The position numbers and the translations under genes are program-made. Shown here piece after piece: positions 36,061 to 43,953 of a stretch of 64,000 nucleotides of DNA. The notes beneath the pieces were generated by a model, which ran no database searches, was not told the origin of the DNA, and was given only the letters and a program-made list of their open reading frames with translations. Numbering within the stretch: position 1 is the first letter of the stretch; every line of letters begins with the position of its first letter. The stretch is from Caproicibacterium sp. BJN0003 (GTDB lineage Bacteria; Bacillota; Clostridia; Oscillospirales; Acutalibacteraceae), in the NCBI RefSeq assembly GCF_026314295.1, contig NZ_CP111108.1, positions 372,001-436,000 on the forward strand. Direction: 5' to 3'.

Positions 36061-36633
36061 TTAACGGATGTTGCTAGTCTTAATAAAAACATTATTTTCA
36101 ATCACACATTTCTTTCCGGTGAATTTTACATTCAGTTGCTTACCTTCAATATATGTTTTGGTTACCTGTACCAATAGCTGCTTTGTATCCGTTTCAACAA
36201 GATAATATGCACTCATATCATTTAATGAATCTGCGGCCTGCAAGACTCCGGGCTGAACAATGAAATCAATCATTGCCTCTGCTTTACTCAATTTCTTTTT
36301 TCTGATCAGAGGATAAATTGCTTTTGCCATAGGCCATTTGTCCTTGACTACGGAATCGTACTTCGATCCGAACTTGCTCGCTTTCTGATATTGGTTTAGA
36401 TCAATTTGTTCTCTTATGGTTGTAATTACAACATCCTCATTACACTCCAATAATGAATCCACGCTGATGTCAAAGAGCTTAGCGATGCACTGCAAATTGT
36501 TGATGTCAGGTGTACCATTGTCAGTTTCCCACTTTGTGATTGCCTGCCTTGATACACATAATTTTTCTGCCAACTGTTCCTGAGATAAGCCGGCATTTTT
36601 TCTAAATTTTTTTATTTTTTCACCTACAGTCAT
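36061..36633 (-). CDS. XRE-family transcriptional regulator
   Basis: A 190-residue protein with an N-terminal HTH_3 domain (LSQEQLAEKLCVSRQAITKW, about 16-35) and a 120-residue C-terminal domain of unknown function, seen in many clostridial regulators. The ATG has AGGAGGAG upstream. It borders the lasso peptide island on its left side, just outside the tRNA-Ser relic. Whether it regulates the island is unknown. Confidence 0.85.
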   Translation of the reverse strand: MTVGEKIKKFRKNAGLSQEQLAEKLCVSRQAITKWETDNGTPDINNLQCIAKLFDISVDSLLECNEDVVITTIREQIDLNQYQKASKFGSKYDSVVKDKWPMAKAIYPLIRKKKLSKAEAMIDFIVQPGVLQAADSLNDMSAYYLVETDTKQLLVQVTKTYIEGKQLNVKFTGKKCVIENNVFIKTSNIR

Positions 36634-36772
36634 TTTGACTCCTCCTCATATTTGTCTGTTATAAAGAGCATATCTTTTTATATCCTAAAAGACAAGCAAT
36701 GGTCTTTTACATTGATGCTACTTTCCGTAGCATCTCAAAAATACAGGATCTATCAAGAGGAGGCTGAACGGA

Positions 36773-36898
36773 ATGCCAAGTATAGATGCAAGTTTTAAGA
36801 GTGAACTGGTAAAGTGCATAAAAGAAAAGAGTCTGGCGGAAGCAGTGGGATTAGAGCTCATGAGACTTTGCAGTCTACCTAGCTTCGAGTCTTTTTGA
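36773..36898 (+). pseudogene. Truncated small open frame running into the tRNA relic
   Basis: A 41-codon frame starts MPSIDASFKSELV with a strong AGGAGG nine bases upstream. Its second half is encoded by the tRNA-Ser relic read in the antisense direction. The first 20 codons may be the start of a gene whose remainder was lost when the island formed. Alternatively it is a spurious frame behind a chance ribosome site. An 8-bp hairpin (36714-36721 with 36727-36734) lies just upstream. Confidence 0.35.
36834..36891 (-). repeat. Degenerate copy of the 3' two-thirds of tRNA-Ser (candidate att site)
   Basis: These 58 bases match 45035-45092, the 3' end through anticodon loop of the intact tRNA-Ser, at 48 of 58 positions in the same orientation. 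Similarity ends in the anticodon loop. The CCA end, T arm and long variable arm are recognisable but mutated. A tRNA fragment as a direct repeat, with the intact gene at the other end of a foreign-looking cluster, is the usual footprint of site-specific integration. Confidence 0.75.
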
Positions 36899-37003
36899 GT
36901 GAGTGTTCATTATTCTTTATCATAATTGATACATAGCACGGCTTAATATGTCATCTTTCTATAAAAATTGCAAATTTCTATAAAGATTTTTTAGCGAAAA
37001 ATG

Positions 37004-37032
37004 TGGAAATTAACAAATAATCATCATATAAT
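37004..37032 (+). promoter_or_regulatory. Candidate promoter of the lasso peptide operon
   Basis: -35-like TGGAAA (37004-37009), 17-bp spacer and -10 TATAAT (37027-37032), 77 bases before the first precursor start codon. The -35 is weak, so activation or low basal expression is possible. Confidence 0.45.
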
Positions 37033-37093
37033 AACACCATAGATGATCTTTGTAATAAGGGATCAAATGCTTACGGATTTTATGTAAATTTAG

Positions 37094-37164
37094 GGGAGTG
37101 ATGTGAACGTGAAAGAAACAAAGAAAGAGTGGAAAGCTCCGGAGATTACTGTTTTGTCGGTGAA
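37094..37164 (+). repeat. First copy of a tandem leader-peptide repeat
   Basis: Seventy-one bases covering ribosome site, start and leader codons are repeated at 37299-37369 with only two differences (GTG/ATG start and one silent GAG/GAA). It marks a recent precursor duplication. Confidence 0.85.
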
Positions 37165-37222
37165 TAGGAATACTGAAAATGGATTGTCAGGTAGTTCGGA
37201 TGACAATGACATTGGCAGTTGA
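37109..37222 (+). CDS. Lasso peptide precursor A1
   Basis: A 37-residue peptide, GTG start with GGGGAG upstream. The leader is MKETKKEWKAPEITVLSVN, followed by RNT at the processing region; WxxP replaces the usual YxxP recognised by B1. If cleavage leaves Thr at position -2, the core is NGLSGSSDDNDIGS, with Asp8 or Asp9 able to close the ring. If cleavage is one residue later, the core starts with Gly and closes at Asp7 or Asp8. The tail after the ring is short and lacks bulky plugs, so this copy may be poorly functional. It ends in Ser like the other two. Confidence 0.8.
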   Translation: MKETKKEWKAPEITVLSVNRNTENGLSGSSDDNDIGS

Positions 37223-37298
37223 CAGCGATATCAATTATTCTGAACAAGCGCATAACAGCTTGGTATGCTTTCAACCAGGCATTTTGAAATCTATTTAA

Positions 37299-37369
37299 GG
37301 GAGTGATGTGAACATGAAAGAAACAAAGAAAGAATGGAAAGCTCCGGAGATTACTGTTTTGTCGGTGAA
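37299..37369 (+). repeat. Second copy of the tandem leader-peptide repeat
   Basis: Direct repeat of 37094-37164, 205 bases downstream, covering ribosome site, start codon and leader of the second precursor. Confidence 0.85.
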
Positions 37370-37433
37370 CGAGGATACGGAAGGTAGCACTGGTCCCTCT
37401 TGGGATATGTTTGATAATTCTTCTCCGTCGTAA
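37314..37433 (+). CDS. Lasso peptide precursor A2
   Basis: A 39-residue peptide with ATG start and AGGGAG upstream. The leader is identical to A1 through residue 19, then EDTE. Cleavage after Glu23, with Thr at -2 as is usual, gives the core GSTGPSWDMFDNSSPS. Gly1 can form the isopeptide bond with Asp8, an eight-residue ring, and Met9 and Phe10 are plausible steric plugs. The C-terminal Ser is a likely target of the cluster kinase. This is the most canonical of the three precursors. It is immediately followed by the cyclase gene. Confidence 0.88.
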   Translation: MKETKKEWKAPEITVLSVNEDTEGSTGPSWDMFDNSSPS

Positions 37434-37493
37434 TGCCCATCATTGTGATGATTTCTCTTTCATCGATTGATATCCTTAAAAAGTGGTGATATT

Positions 37494-39449
37494 TTGAGCG
37501 CAATTTGCGGCATTTTTACAAAAAACAAAGCTTTAAATCATGAGAAAGCTCAATCTGTATTGAGAGATTTGGGCAAGTACCGCCATGATAGAACGGGGAA
37601 CTTCACGGAAGGCCCCGTTTTTTTGGGTTGTCACCAAAACTATGTAACGCCCGAATCCTTCAAAGAGAGGTTACCTTATGAAGATAAAGAAGCGGCCCTT
37701 GTTATAACGGCGGACGCGATCATAGATAACCGCGATGAGCTTTTTGAGATATTTTCCGTTCCAGTCGAAGAACAGGCCTTGCCGGACAGCTTCCTAATTT
37801 TAAAAGCCTATAAAAAATGGGGAATAAAGTGTCCGGAGTACTTAATTGGTGATTTTGCTTTCGCAATCTGGGATAAGCAAAATAATGAACTATTCTGCGC
37901 ACGCGATCATGTCGGGAAAAGGTCGCTTTATTATTATGATTCACCGGAGATATTTGCTTTTTCAACGCTGATGGAGCCGTTATTTGAGATCGACGGCATA
38001 AAAAAGCGGTTGAATGAAACTTATATTGCCGATTTTCTCTCGATTACCAGTGTACGTCATGAACTTGGAGATGAAATCACAATCTACGAGGATATCTTCA
38101 ACCTGCCTCCCGCCTGTGCTATGCTTCTCAATAAAAACGGTTTGAAAAAATGGCGCTACTGGGAGATAAAAAAGGCAAAAGAGATACATTTTGACACAGA
38201 CGAAGAATATGAGGAAGCTTTTAGAAAGGTCTACTCTGAGGCAGTCAAGTGCCGTTTGAGAAGCACGAAAAAAGTCGGTATTCTACTGAGCGGCGGACTG
38301 GATTCCGGTTCAATTGCCTGTCTCGCAGCGCCGGAACTGAAAAAACGAAACCAAAAGCTGTATAGCTTTACTCAGGTGCCTATGGAGGGCTACAAGGAAT
38401 GGCTCCCTGAAAACAAACTTGCCGATGAGCGGGAATATGTGGAAGAGATTTGTGCCTATATGGGCAATATCGAGCCACACTATATAACATCGAAAGGGAA
38501 AAGCCCATTGACCGAAATTAATAAAACACTCGGTACGTTGGAACAGCCGTATAAGACGTTTGAAAACTCTTATTGGGGTAATACGTGCTATAAAACAGCG
38601 AATGACATGGGCATAGGAGTACTAATGAGCGGACAGACCGGTAACGCCACTGTTTCCTGGGGGAATTTCAGCCCTTATATGATATATTTATTAAAAAACA
38701 TATATCTGAAGACTTTTTTTAAAGAGATTAAAGCTTACTCAAAGCGACAGAAAACAAATCCGCTGCGACTGATTCTCTCCATCGGGTTTAATTTCATGCC
38801 GCGCGGAATAAAAAAGTACAGATATATTAAAAGAAACGGAAAAAATTTTACAGAGCTCCTTTCTCCGATTAATCCAGAATTTGCTAAAGCTATGAAGGTT
38901 CAAAAAAGATTTAAAATGTATAAAAATGATCCCTTGTTCATCGAACACGGGGATTCGTTGAGTGAGCGTATGAAGATGTTGGGAAATTCCGGATTTTCGC
39001 ATTTGGGTGCTATTGAAACAAAAAGTTCGCTTGCGTTCGGCGTTGAAAAAAGGGACCCGACAAGGGACAAAAGAGTGATCGAATTCTGTATCAATTTGCC
39101 TGAGAACCAGTGGGTACGCGACGGAGAGGAACGTAGGTTTATTCGCCACGTTATGGAGGGCTATATGCCGGATATGGTGCGGTTGAATACGACTGTGCGC
39201 GGAAGACAGGCGGCGGACTGGATGCAGCGAATAGCCCCTGAATGGGCCGAGGTTTACGAGGAAATGGAGACAATCGGAGATAATGAGCTTGAAAAAAAGT
39301 ATCTTGACATACCAAGAATTAAGCGCTTTTTAGCCGCAAACAAAGAACTTTCTCCCGATGACAATGACGGAACAGAAACCGGCGTAAGGCTTCTTATAAG
39401 AGCGTTGATATTCACAAGGTTTTTGCGGAGCTTTGAAGAACAAAAATGA
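37494..39449 (+). CDS. Lasso cyclase (asparagine synthetase-like protein C)
   Basis: A 651-residue AsnB homologue that would adenylate the core Asp side chain and form the macrolactam. The N-terminal glutaminase-like domain begins LSAICGIF. The synthetase domain carries the ATP/PPi-binding SGGLDSGS at about 266-273. I chose the TTG at 37494, with GTGGTGAT four bases before it, over a TTG nine codons earlier. It is clearly divergent from the housekeeping asnB at 16150. Located between precursors A1/A2 and the kinase and B1 genes, as in Firmicute lasso clusters. Product assignment rests on cluster context plus family. Confidence 0.9.
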   Translation: MSAICGIFTKNKALNHEKAQSVLRDLGKYRHDRTGNFTEGPVFLGCHQNYVTPESFKERLPYEDKEAALVITADAIIDNRDELFEIFSVPVEEQALPDSFLILKAYKKWGIKCPEYLIGDFAFAIWDKQNNELFCARDHVGKRSLYYYDSPEIFAFSTLMEPLFEIDGIKKRLNETYIADFLSITSVRHELGDEITIYEDIFNLPPACAMLLNKNGLKKWRYWEIKKAKEIHFDTDEEYEEAFRKVYSEAVKCRLRSTKKVGILLSGGLDSGSIACLAAPELKKRNQKLYSFTQVPMEGYKEWLPENKLADEREYVEEICAYMGNIEPHYITSKGKSPLTEINKTLGTLEQPYKTFENSYWGNTCYKTANDMGIGVLMSGQTGNATVSWGNFSPYMIYLLKNIYLKTFFKEIKAYSKRQKTNPLRLILSIGFNFMPRGIKKYRYIKRNGKNFTELLSPINPEFAKAMKVQKRFKMYKNDPLFIEHGDSLSERMKMLGNSGFSHLGAIETKSSLAFGVEKRDPTRDKRVIEFCINLPENQWVRDGEERRFIRHVMEGYMPDMVRLNTTVRGRQAADWMQRIAPEWAEVYEEMETIGDNELEKKYLDIPRIKRFLAANKELSPDDNDGTETGVRLLIRALIFTRFLRSFEEQK

Positions 39450-39560
39450 CTTTTGGCTTAAAAAACAAGATGAGCCTTATTTCTTATAAATAGTTTAAAT
39501 TACTATGGAAAATTGTGTAAAAACAATGTAAAATAATTTCAATATCTATTAGGAGATTGC

Positions 39561-40466
39561 ATGAAAGAGTTTTTCCTTTATAAAGCATACGGATTGCTGT
39601 TTTCATCTGAAATACCGTTGCCTGAATTGCAAATATCCGAAGGACATCCCGATGTTTCCATACAGCTCGGTACGGTTCCCGAGATGGTATCAGATTCCTC
39701 AACAGTGGAAAATCAGGCATCCCGGCAGGAATTTTTACTTCATGTCAACAATGTCGCGTTTTATTATATTACCAATGGAAACAAAATCATCATTGAGCCG
39801 AAGGGCGATTATGATGAAGCCGGAATCCGGCTTTTTCTGCTGGGATCGGCGTTTTGTGCGCTTCTACAGCAGAGAGGTTATCTTGTGCTGCATGGGTCGG
39901 CTGTGCAAATTGGTGGTCGAGGGGTCCTTTTTACTGGCACTTCCGGCATCGGTAAATCCACGCTGGCAGCCGCCTTTTGCGAAAAAGGGTATCAAATTCT
40001 GACGGATGATGTCTGTGCCGTCAAAATTGACAAAACGGGGACCCCTTCTGTTATTCCGGCATTTCCAGGCGTTAAGCTGTGGAAAGATACAGCCAAATGG
40101 TTTGACATAGATATACGGGAACTTGAACCGGTAAGAAGAGATATTGAAAAGTTTCGGGTGGGAGCGGGCAAAAACTTCCTTGATCGTATAGTCCCTCTAA
40201 ATGGAATTTACATTCTGAATGCTGCTGACATTCAGAATATTGACATAAAAGAGATCAAAGGGCTTCACAGATTAGAAGCAATTATTGAAAATACCTATCG
40301 GTATCATTTCCTGCAGATGCAAGGGGTCAAATCACTGCATTTTCAGCAATGTGCGGCAGTCGCCGATAAAGTTTCAGTATTTACTGTTATGCGTCCACGG
40401 TCTGGCTTTTTGCTTGATGAGCTCGTATCTGCTATAGAAGGGAATGTCGTTTATGGTAATCGATAA
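39561..40466 (+). CDS. HPr-kinase-like lasso peptide kinase
   Basis: A 301-residue protein with an HPr kinase/phosphorylase-like fold. Walker A is GTSGIGKST at 126-134, preceded by LHGSAV (110-115) and followed by LTDDV (147-151). Homologues in paeninodin-type clusters phosphorylate the C-terminal Ser of the precursor, and all three precursors here end in Ser. The ATG has AGGAG upstream. It overlaps the B1 gene. The role is inferred from family and cluster. Confidence 0.85.
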   Translation: MKEFFLYKAYGLLFSSEIPLPELQISEGHPDVSIQLGTVPEMVSDSSTVENQASRQEFLLHVNNVAFYYITNGNKIIIEPKGDYDEAGIRLFLLGSAFCALLQQRGYLVLHGSAVQIGGRGVLFTGTSGIGKSTLAAAFCEKGYQILTDDVCAVKIDKTGTPSVIPAFPGVKLWKDTAKWFDIDIRELEPVRRDIEKFRVGAGKNFLDRIVPLNGIYILNAADIQNIDIKEIKGLHRLEAIIENTYRYHFLQMQGVKSLHFQQCAAVADKVSVFTVMRPRSGFLLDELVSAIEGNVVYGNR

Positions 40467-40731
40467 AAACACAATCGTTGAGAAAAGAGAAGACATCATC
40501 ACCGCTGATTTAGACGGAAACGTCGTCATGATGAGTGTCGAGAATGGCAAATATTACGGCATGGATGAGATTGCCACGGCAATTTGGAAGAATATCGAAC
40601 AACCGATCCGTGTGGAACAACTGGTTCATATCCTGATGGATGAGTTCGATGTTTCGGAAGAACAATGTCAGAAGGATGTCATTACCTTTTTGACAAAGCT
40701 TTATAATGAAATCCTTATAAAGGTAAATTAA
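40453..40731 (+). CDS. PqqD-like leader-binding protein (lasso B1)
   Basis: A 92-residue PqqD-family RiPP recognition element. Family pattern residues appear in the VVMMSVENGKYYGMDEIATA stretch (about 25-44) and the C-terminal helices. It would bind the leader at WxxP and present precursors to the B2 protease and cyclase. The start at 40453 overlaps the kinase stop; an ATG three codons upstream is an alternative. Confidence 0.88.
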   Translation: MVIDKNTIVEKREDIITADLDGNVVMMSVENGKYYGMDEIATAIWKNIEQPIRVEQLVHILMDEFDVSEEQCQKDVITFLTKLYNEILIKVN

Positions 40732-40750
40732 AAGAAAGGGGGCAATACAA

Positions 40751-40864
40751 ATGAAGAAAAAAAATGAATGGCATGCTCCGGACATTACAGAATTATCTGT
40801 AAATGAAGACACACAATACGGTCAAGGTTCAAATAATCTGGATGACAATTATGAGAATTCCTGA
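40751..40864 (+). CDS. Lasso peptide precursor A3
   Basis: A 37-residue peptide with ATG start, AAAGGGGG upstream. Its leader MKKKNEWHAPDITELSVN is homologous but not identical to A1/A2, followed by EDTQ. With Thr at -2 the core is YGQGSNNLDDNYENS, ring closure Tyr1-Asp9. If cleavage is one residue later the core begins with Gly and closes at Asp8. It lies after B1, away from A1/A2, and is older or separately acquired. It ends in Ser. Confidence 0.82.
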   Translation: MKKKNEWHAPDITELSVNEDTQYGQGSNNLDDNYENS

Positions 40865-40867
40865 GAA

Positions 40868-40936
40868 GCATGAAAATCTATGCTTTTTATAAATTCCTCT
40901 GTGACTACTAAGTTTGCAGAGGAATATTTTTATTTG
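40868..40936 (+). terminator. Tandem terminators after precursor A3
   Basis: A small AGCAT/ATGCT hairpin with a T-run (to 40888) is followed by a longer stem, AATTCCTCTG with CAGAGGAAT, and TTTTTATTT (40892-40936). Confidence 0.7.
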
Positions 40937-40975
40937 CAGGAATCGATGTGGCCCAAGCGTGTGGACAGTTTACTT

Positions 40976-42763
40976 TTATGCCCGATTATAATCCAGATAC
41001 TTTTTGAAATAGCCATCCTCAATTTTAGCCAGTGATGCATAGGTACCTTGTTCAACAATGCGGCCGTTATCCATCACGAGTATATTATCCGCGTGGACAA
41101 TTGTTGACAGACGGTGCGCGATCACGACAATGGTCATGCTTTCGGCGAGATTTTCAATGGCTTCTTGTATTTTGTATTCGTTTTCAGTATCCAGCGAACT
41201 GGTTGCTTCATCAAGCACAAGAATCCGGGGATTTCGTAAAAGCGCTCTTGCCAATACAATCCGCTGCCGTTCTCCGCCCGACAATCGAACTCCACTATCT
41301 CCGATTACCGTATCCAGCCCGTACTCGGTCTTTTCGATAAAATCCTGTGCGGCCGCGAGCTTCAGTGCTCGAACGACTTCTTCTTCTGACGCATTTGGAT
41401 TGAATCTCGTGAGGTTTTCCCGGATCGTTCCATTAAACAGAAATGGGTTCTGCGGCACATAGCCGATACATTTGCGCCAACTTTTTATATTTAATGCATT
41501 TATCGGAGTTGAATTCACACAAATTTGCCCCTGCGTTGGGTGTATCAGTCCCAGCAAAAGGTCAACGACCGTGCTTTTTCCGGCGCCCGATTTTCCAACG
41601 AGTGCCGTCATACCTTTATCAGGAATTGTAAATTCAAGATCGGTCAACAAAAATCTATCGCTGTTTTTATAAGCAAAGCTGACATCAAGAAAGGAAACAC
41701 AAAATGAAGGCTGTTTCAAAAAAGTATCCTCGCTGTAATTGCCACAGCATTCTTCGTTTGCTTTAAAATCTGCGATGGTATTCATCAGTGATTCAAAGGA
41801 GGGAAGCATGGACAGTACATTTTGAAGATTGTTTTGAAAAGAGGTAAACGTTGGCCATAACTGCGCAAAAATATAGATTAATATAAGCAGTGTCGCCGGA
41901 TTTGTTTGAAAATATATCAGGGAAATATAAAATAAAACGGCAATTGCGGCTGCGGCCGCGATTTTGTACAGCATGGAGGCTTTTGTCTGAAGTCTTGTAA
42001 AATCAATCACATTGTTTTTCGTATCTTCCGTTGTCTGGTTGATACCAGCAATTTGATCGTTTTCGATGCCGTAGCTTTTAATTTCCTTAATGCCGTCTAG
42101 CTGTTCTTGTATCCTACGCATCAAATTTTGATTAGAAGAGCGAAGCGATTCGCCCAACGTTTTCGACTTTTTAAATGTGGATTTTGTACACAAAAAGATA
42201 ACGGCGGCACATAGCAGGACAAACAGTGTCAGCGGAACCGACATGAGTAAAGCGACGGCTATCTGAAAGGCGGACAATAGGATTTGTGAAATGATCCGCA
42301 GGAAAAACAAAGTTCCTCCTGCAATGCGGGTAATTTCATTTGAAAAGTCGCTGGTAATATCGGACTTCCTTTTTTCGTTAAAACAGGAATATTCTGTTTT
42401 GACGATGGCCGCAAATAAATTATCCCGCAAATATTTTGTATATCCCTGTACGATGACGGTATTTAGAATCGACATTTTTCGGCTGACTGTGGTTTGGATA
42501 ATGATGAGGAACAAATATATCGCCAATATGGCAATTAGCCGTACCTTAATATCCACTGTGTTTAGTAAGGCCAGGCCATCGTTGACAAACGGAATCGAAG
42601 AAGTCGTTTGTCCGGTAATCCCTGTCAGCGACAAAAGTGGCACCAGCAAAACTAAACCGATACTGCTCGTCACGCCGTCGATCAATATAAACACCAGATT
42701 CATGATAAATTGACTGCGTGAGTAGGCATATAAGTTTTTTATATAGCTTATGATCAATTTCAT
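40976..42763 (-). CDS. ABC exporter of the lasso cluster (protein D)
   Basis: A 595-residue full ABC half-transporter. Six transmembrane segments lie in the first 310 residues. The nucleotide-binding domain has Walker A GKSGAGKST, signature LSGGERQR and Walker B ILVLDEATSSLD. No C39 peptidase domain is present, consistent with leader removal by the B1/B2 pair. It probably exports the mature peptide and gives immunity. Its start overlaps the nucleotidyltransferase stop by four bases. Confidence 0.92.
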   Translation of the reverse strand: MKLIISYIKNLYAYSRSQFIMNLVFILIDGVTSSIGLVLLVPLLSLTGITGQTTSSIPFVNDGLALLNTVDIKVRLIAILAIYLFLIIIQTTVSRKMSILNTVIVQGYTKYLRDNLFAAIVKTEYSCFNEKRKSDITSDFSNEITRIAGGTLFFLRIISQILLSAFQIAVALLMSVPLTLFVLLCAAVIFLCTKSTFKKSKTLGESLRSSNQNLMRRIQEQLDGIKEIKSYGIENDQIAGINQTTEDTKNNVIDFTRLQTKASMLYKIAAAAAIAVLFYISLIYFQTNPATLLILIYIFAQLWPTFTSFQNNLQNVLSMLPSFESLMNTIADFKANEECCGNYSEDTFLKQPSFCVSFLDVSFAYKNSDRFLLTDLEFTIPDKGMTALVGKSGAGKSTVVDLLLGLIHPTQGQICVNSTPINALNIKSWRKCIGYVPQNPFLFNGTIRENLTRFNPNASEEEVVRALKLAAAQDFIEKTEYGLDTVIGDSGVRLSGGERQRIVLARALLRNPRILVLDEATSSLDTENEYKIQEAIENLAESMTIVVIAHRLSTIVHADNILVMDNGRIVEQGTYASLAKIEDGYFKKYLDYNRA

Positions 42764-43953
42764 TTTATTTTCCTGTAAATCAATTTTTTGAAGATGGTGT
42801 ACAGACGAACAGCAAAATAAAGAAAGAAAAGACGGTCAGAAATTGTATAGGAGGAAAAATCATCTATTGTGGGCGTCACATTTGCCATAAAAAATGAACG
42901 CTTTCTTTGCAAACCGTGTTTCTGTAAAAAATCGTATTTTTTCCTCTGCAAAAATAATGAATCCTGTTCTCCGTTCTCTTCTGCTGATTCGAAAAAAGGG
43001 ATACATAATATTGAAAGCTGTCGGGCAAGCGCTGTCTCTTTCGTCTGTCCAATCAGTTTAGGAGGCAGCTCTGTTCCGTAAAGTGCATGGGAAAGAATCA
43101 GAGCTTGAATCAACATATATTCCTGCTTACGCTTAACCGATTCCCTTTGAATATAATCCCAGTCCAGTAGGTTTCCTCGAATCAGTTCGGCAACGTCATT
43201 CAGCCACCGCAGCCGTTTCCAGGCATGCTTTGAACCGTGAAAAACAAGATATAAAAAGTTTTCTTCAGGATTTAGAATATGGATTTTTGTACCGAATAAA
43301 TCCGCGTCGGTTTTGTTCGCCCATACCCTGTCAAAATCAAAACGGTCATAGCTTGTTTCAAATCTCCAGTGTAGTTCAAGCGTAGTACCATTGCTTATAT
43401 AGCCCAGATGATGTGCTCGTTTCTTATAATAGGCAAGCTGTTTTGGAGTCAATTCCGCAAGAGATTTATCCAACACATACCCTAAATCCAAGAGTATGTC
43501 GACCGCCTTATCCAATTCTTTCTGATTGACTAATACGTCCAGATCTCTCGATACCCGGGATGAAACGGAATGATAAATAGACATAGCAAGAGCAGGGCCT
43601 TTTAAAGAAATCATACGAACGCCCTGGCTTTCGAAGGCGGAGGCGACTCTGCAAAGCTCTTTTGTCAGATTCAGTGAATTCATCATATTCATCGTGCATA
43701 ACTGCTTTAGGTACGTTAAAGCCTGTTCGTCTTTATGTATACCCTCAATTGCCGTCAGATTTTTATAGACATAAGGGTAAACCCGGTGCTTTTTGACCAA
43801 CCGGCAGAATCGTTCCCAGTCAAAGGGCTGATCGGTCAGCTCCGCAATTGCTTTTCTATCCTCACTGTATACTGATTTTTGAGAACATAGACAAAGCAGT
43901 TGAAGTTCAGGAGAAAATCCGCAGCTATTGAAATAACTTTCGGTTCTGATCAT
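42760..43953 (-). CDS. Nucleotidyltransferase-family lasso tailoring protein
   Basis: A 397-residue protein of the uncharacterised nucleotidyltransferase family (NTP_transf_5). The motif SLKGPALA (about 115-122) is followed by SRDLDVLV (about 135-142) with the expected acidic pair, then LELHWR (about 193-198). Homologues occur beside kinases in Bacillus-type lasso clusters such as pseudomycoidin, where they modify the phosphorylated peptide further. It overlaps both neighbours by four bases, showing a tight D-N-B2 operon. Confidence 0.8.
   Translation of the reverse strand: MIRTESYFNSCGFSPELQLLCLCSQKSVYSEDRKAIAELTDQPFDWERFCRLVKKHRVYPYVYKNLTAIEGIHKDEQALTYLKQLCTMNMMNSLNLTKELCRVASAFESQGVRMISLKGPALAMSIYHSVSSRVSRDLDVLVNQKELDKAVDILLDLGYVLDKSLAELTPKQLAYYKKRAHHLGYISNGTTLELHWRFETSYDRFDFDRVWANKTDADLFGTKIHILNPEENFLYLVFHGSKHAWKRLRWLNDVAELIRGNLLDWDYIQRESVKRKQEYMLIQALILSHALYGTELPPKLIGQTKETALARQLSILCIPFFESAEENGEQDSLFLQRKKYDFLQKHGLQRKRSFFMANVTPTIDDFSSYTISDRLFFLYFAVRLYTIFKKLIYRKIK

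Noticed and set aside
36714-36734. 8-bp hairpin GATGCTAC/GTAGCATC as a terminator or recombination site
   Set aside because: No U-run on either strand and no second copy found; kept only as a note.
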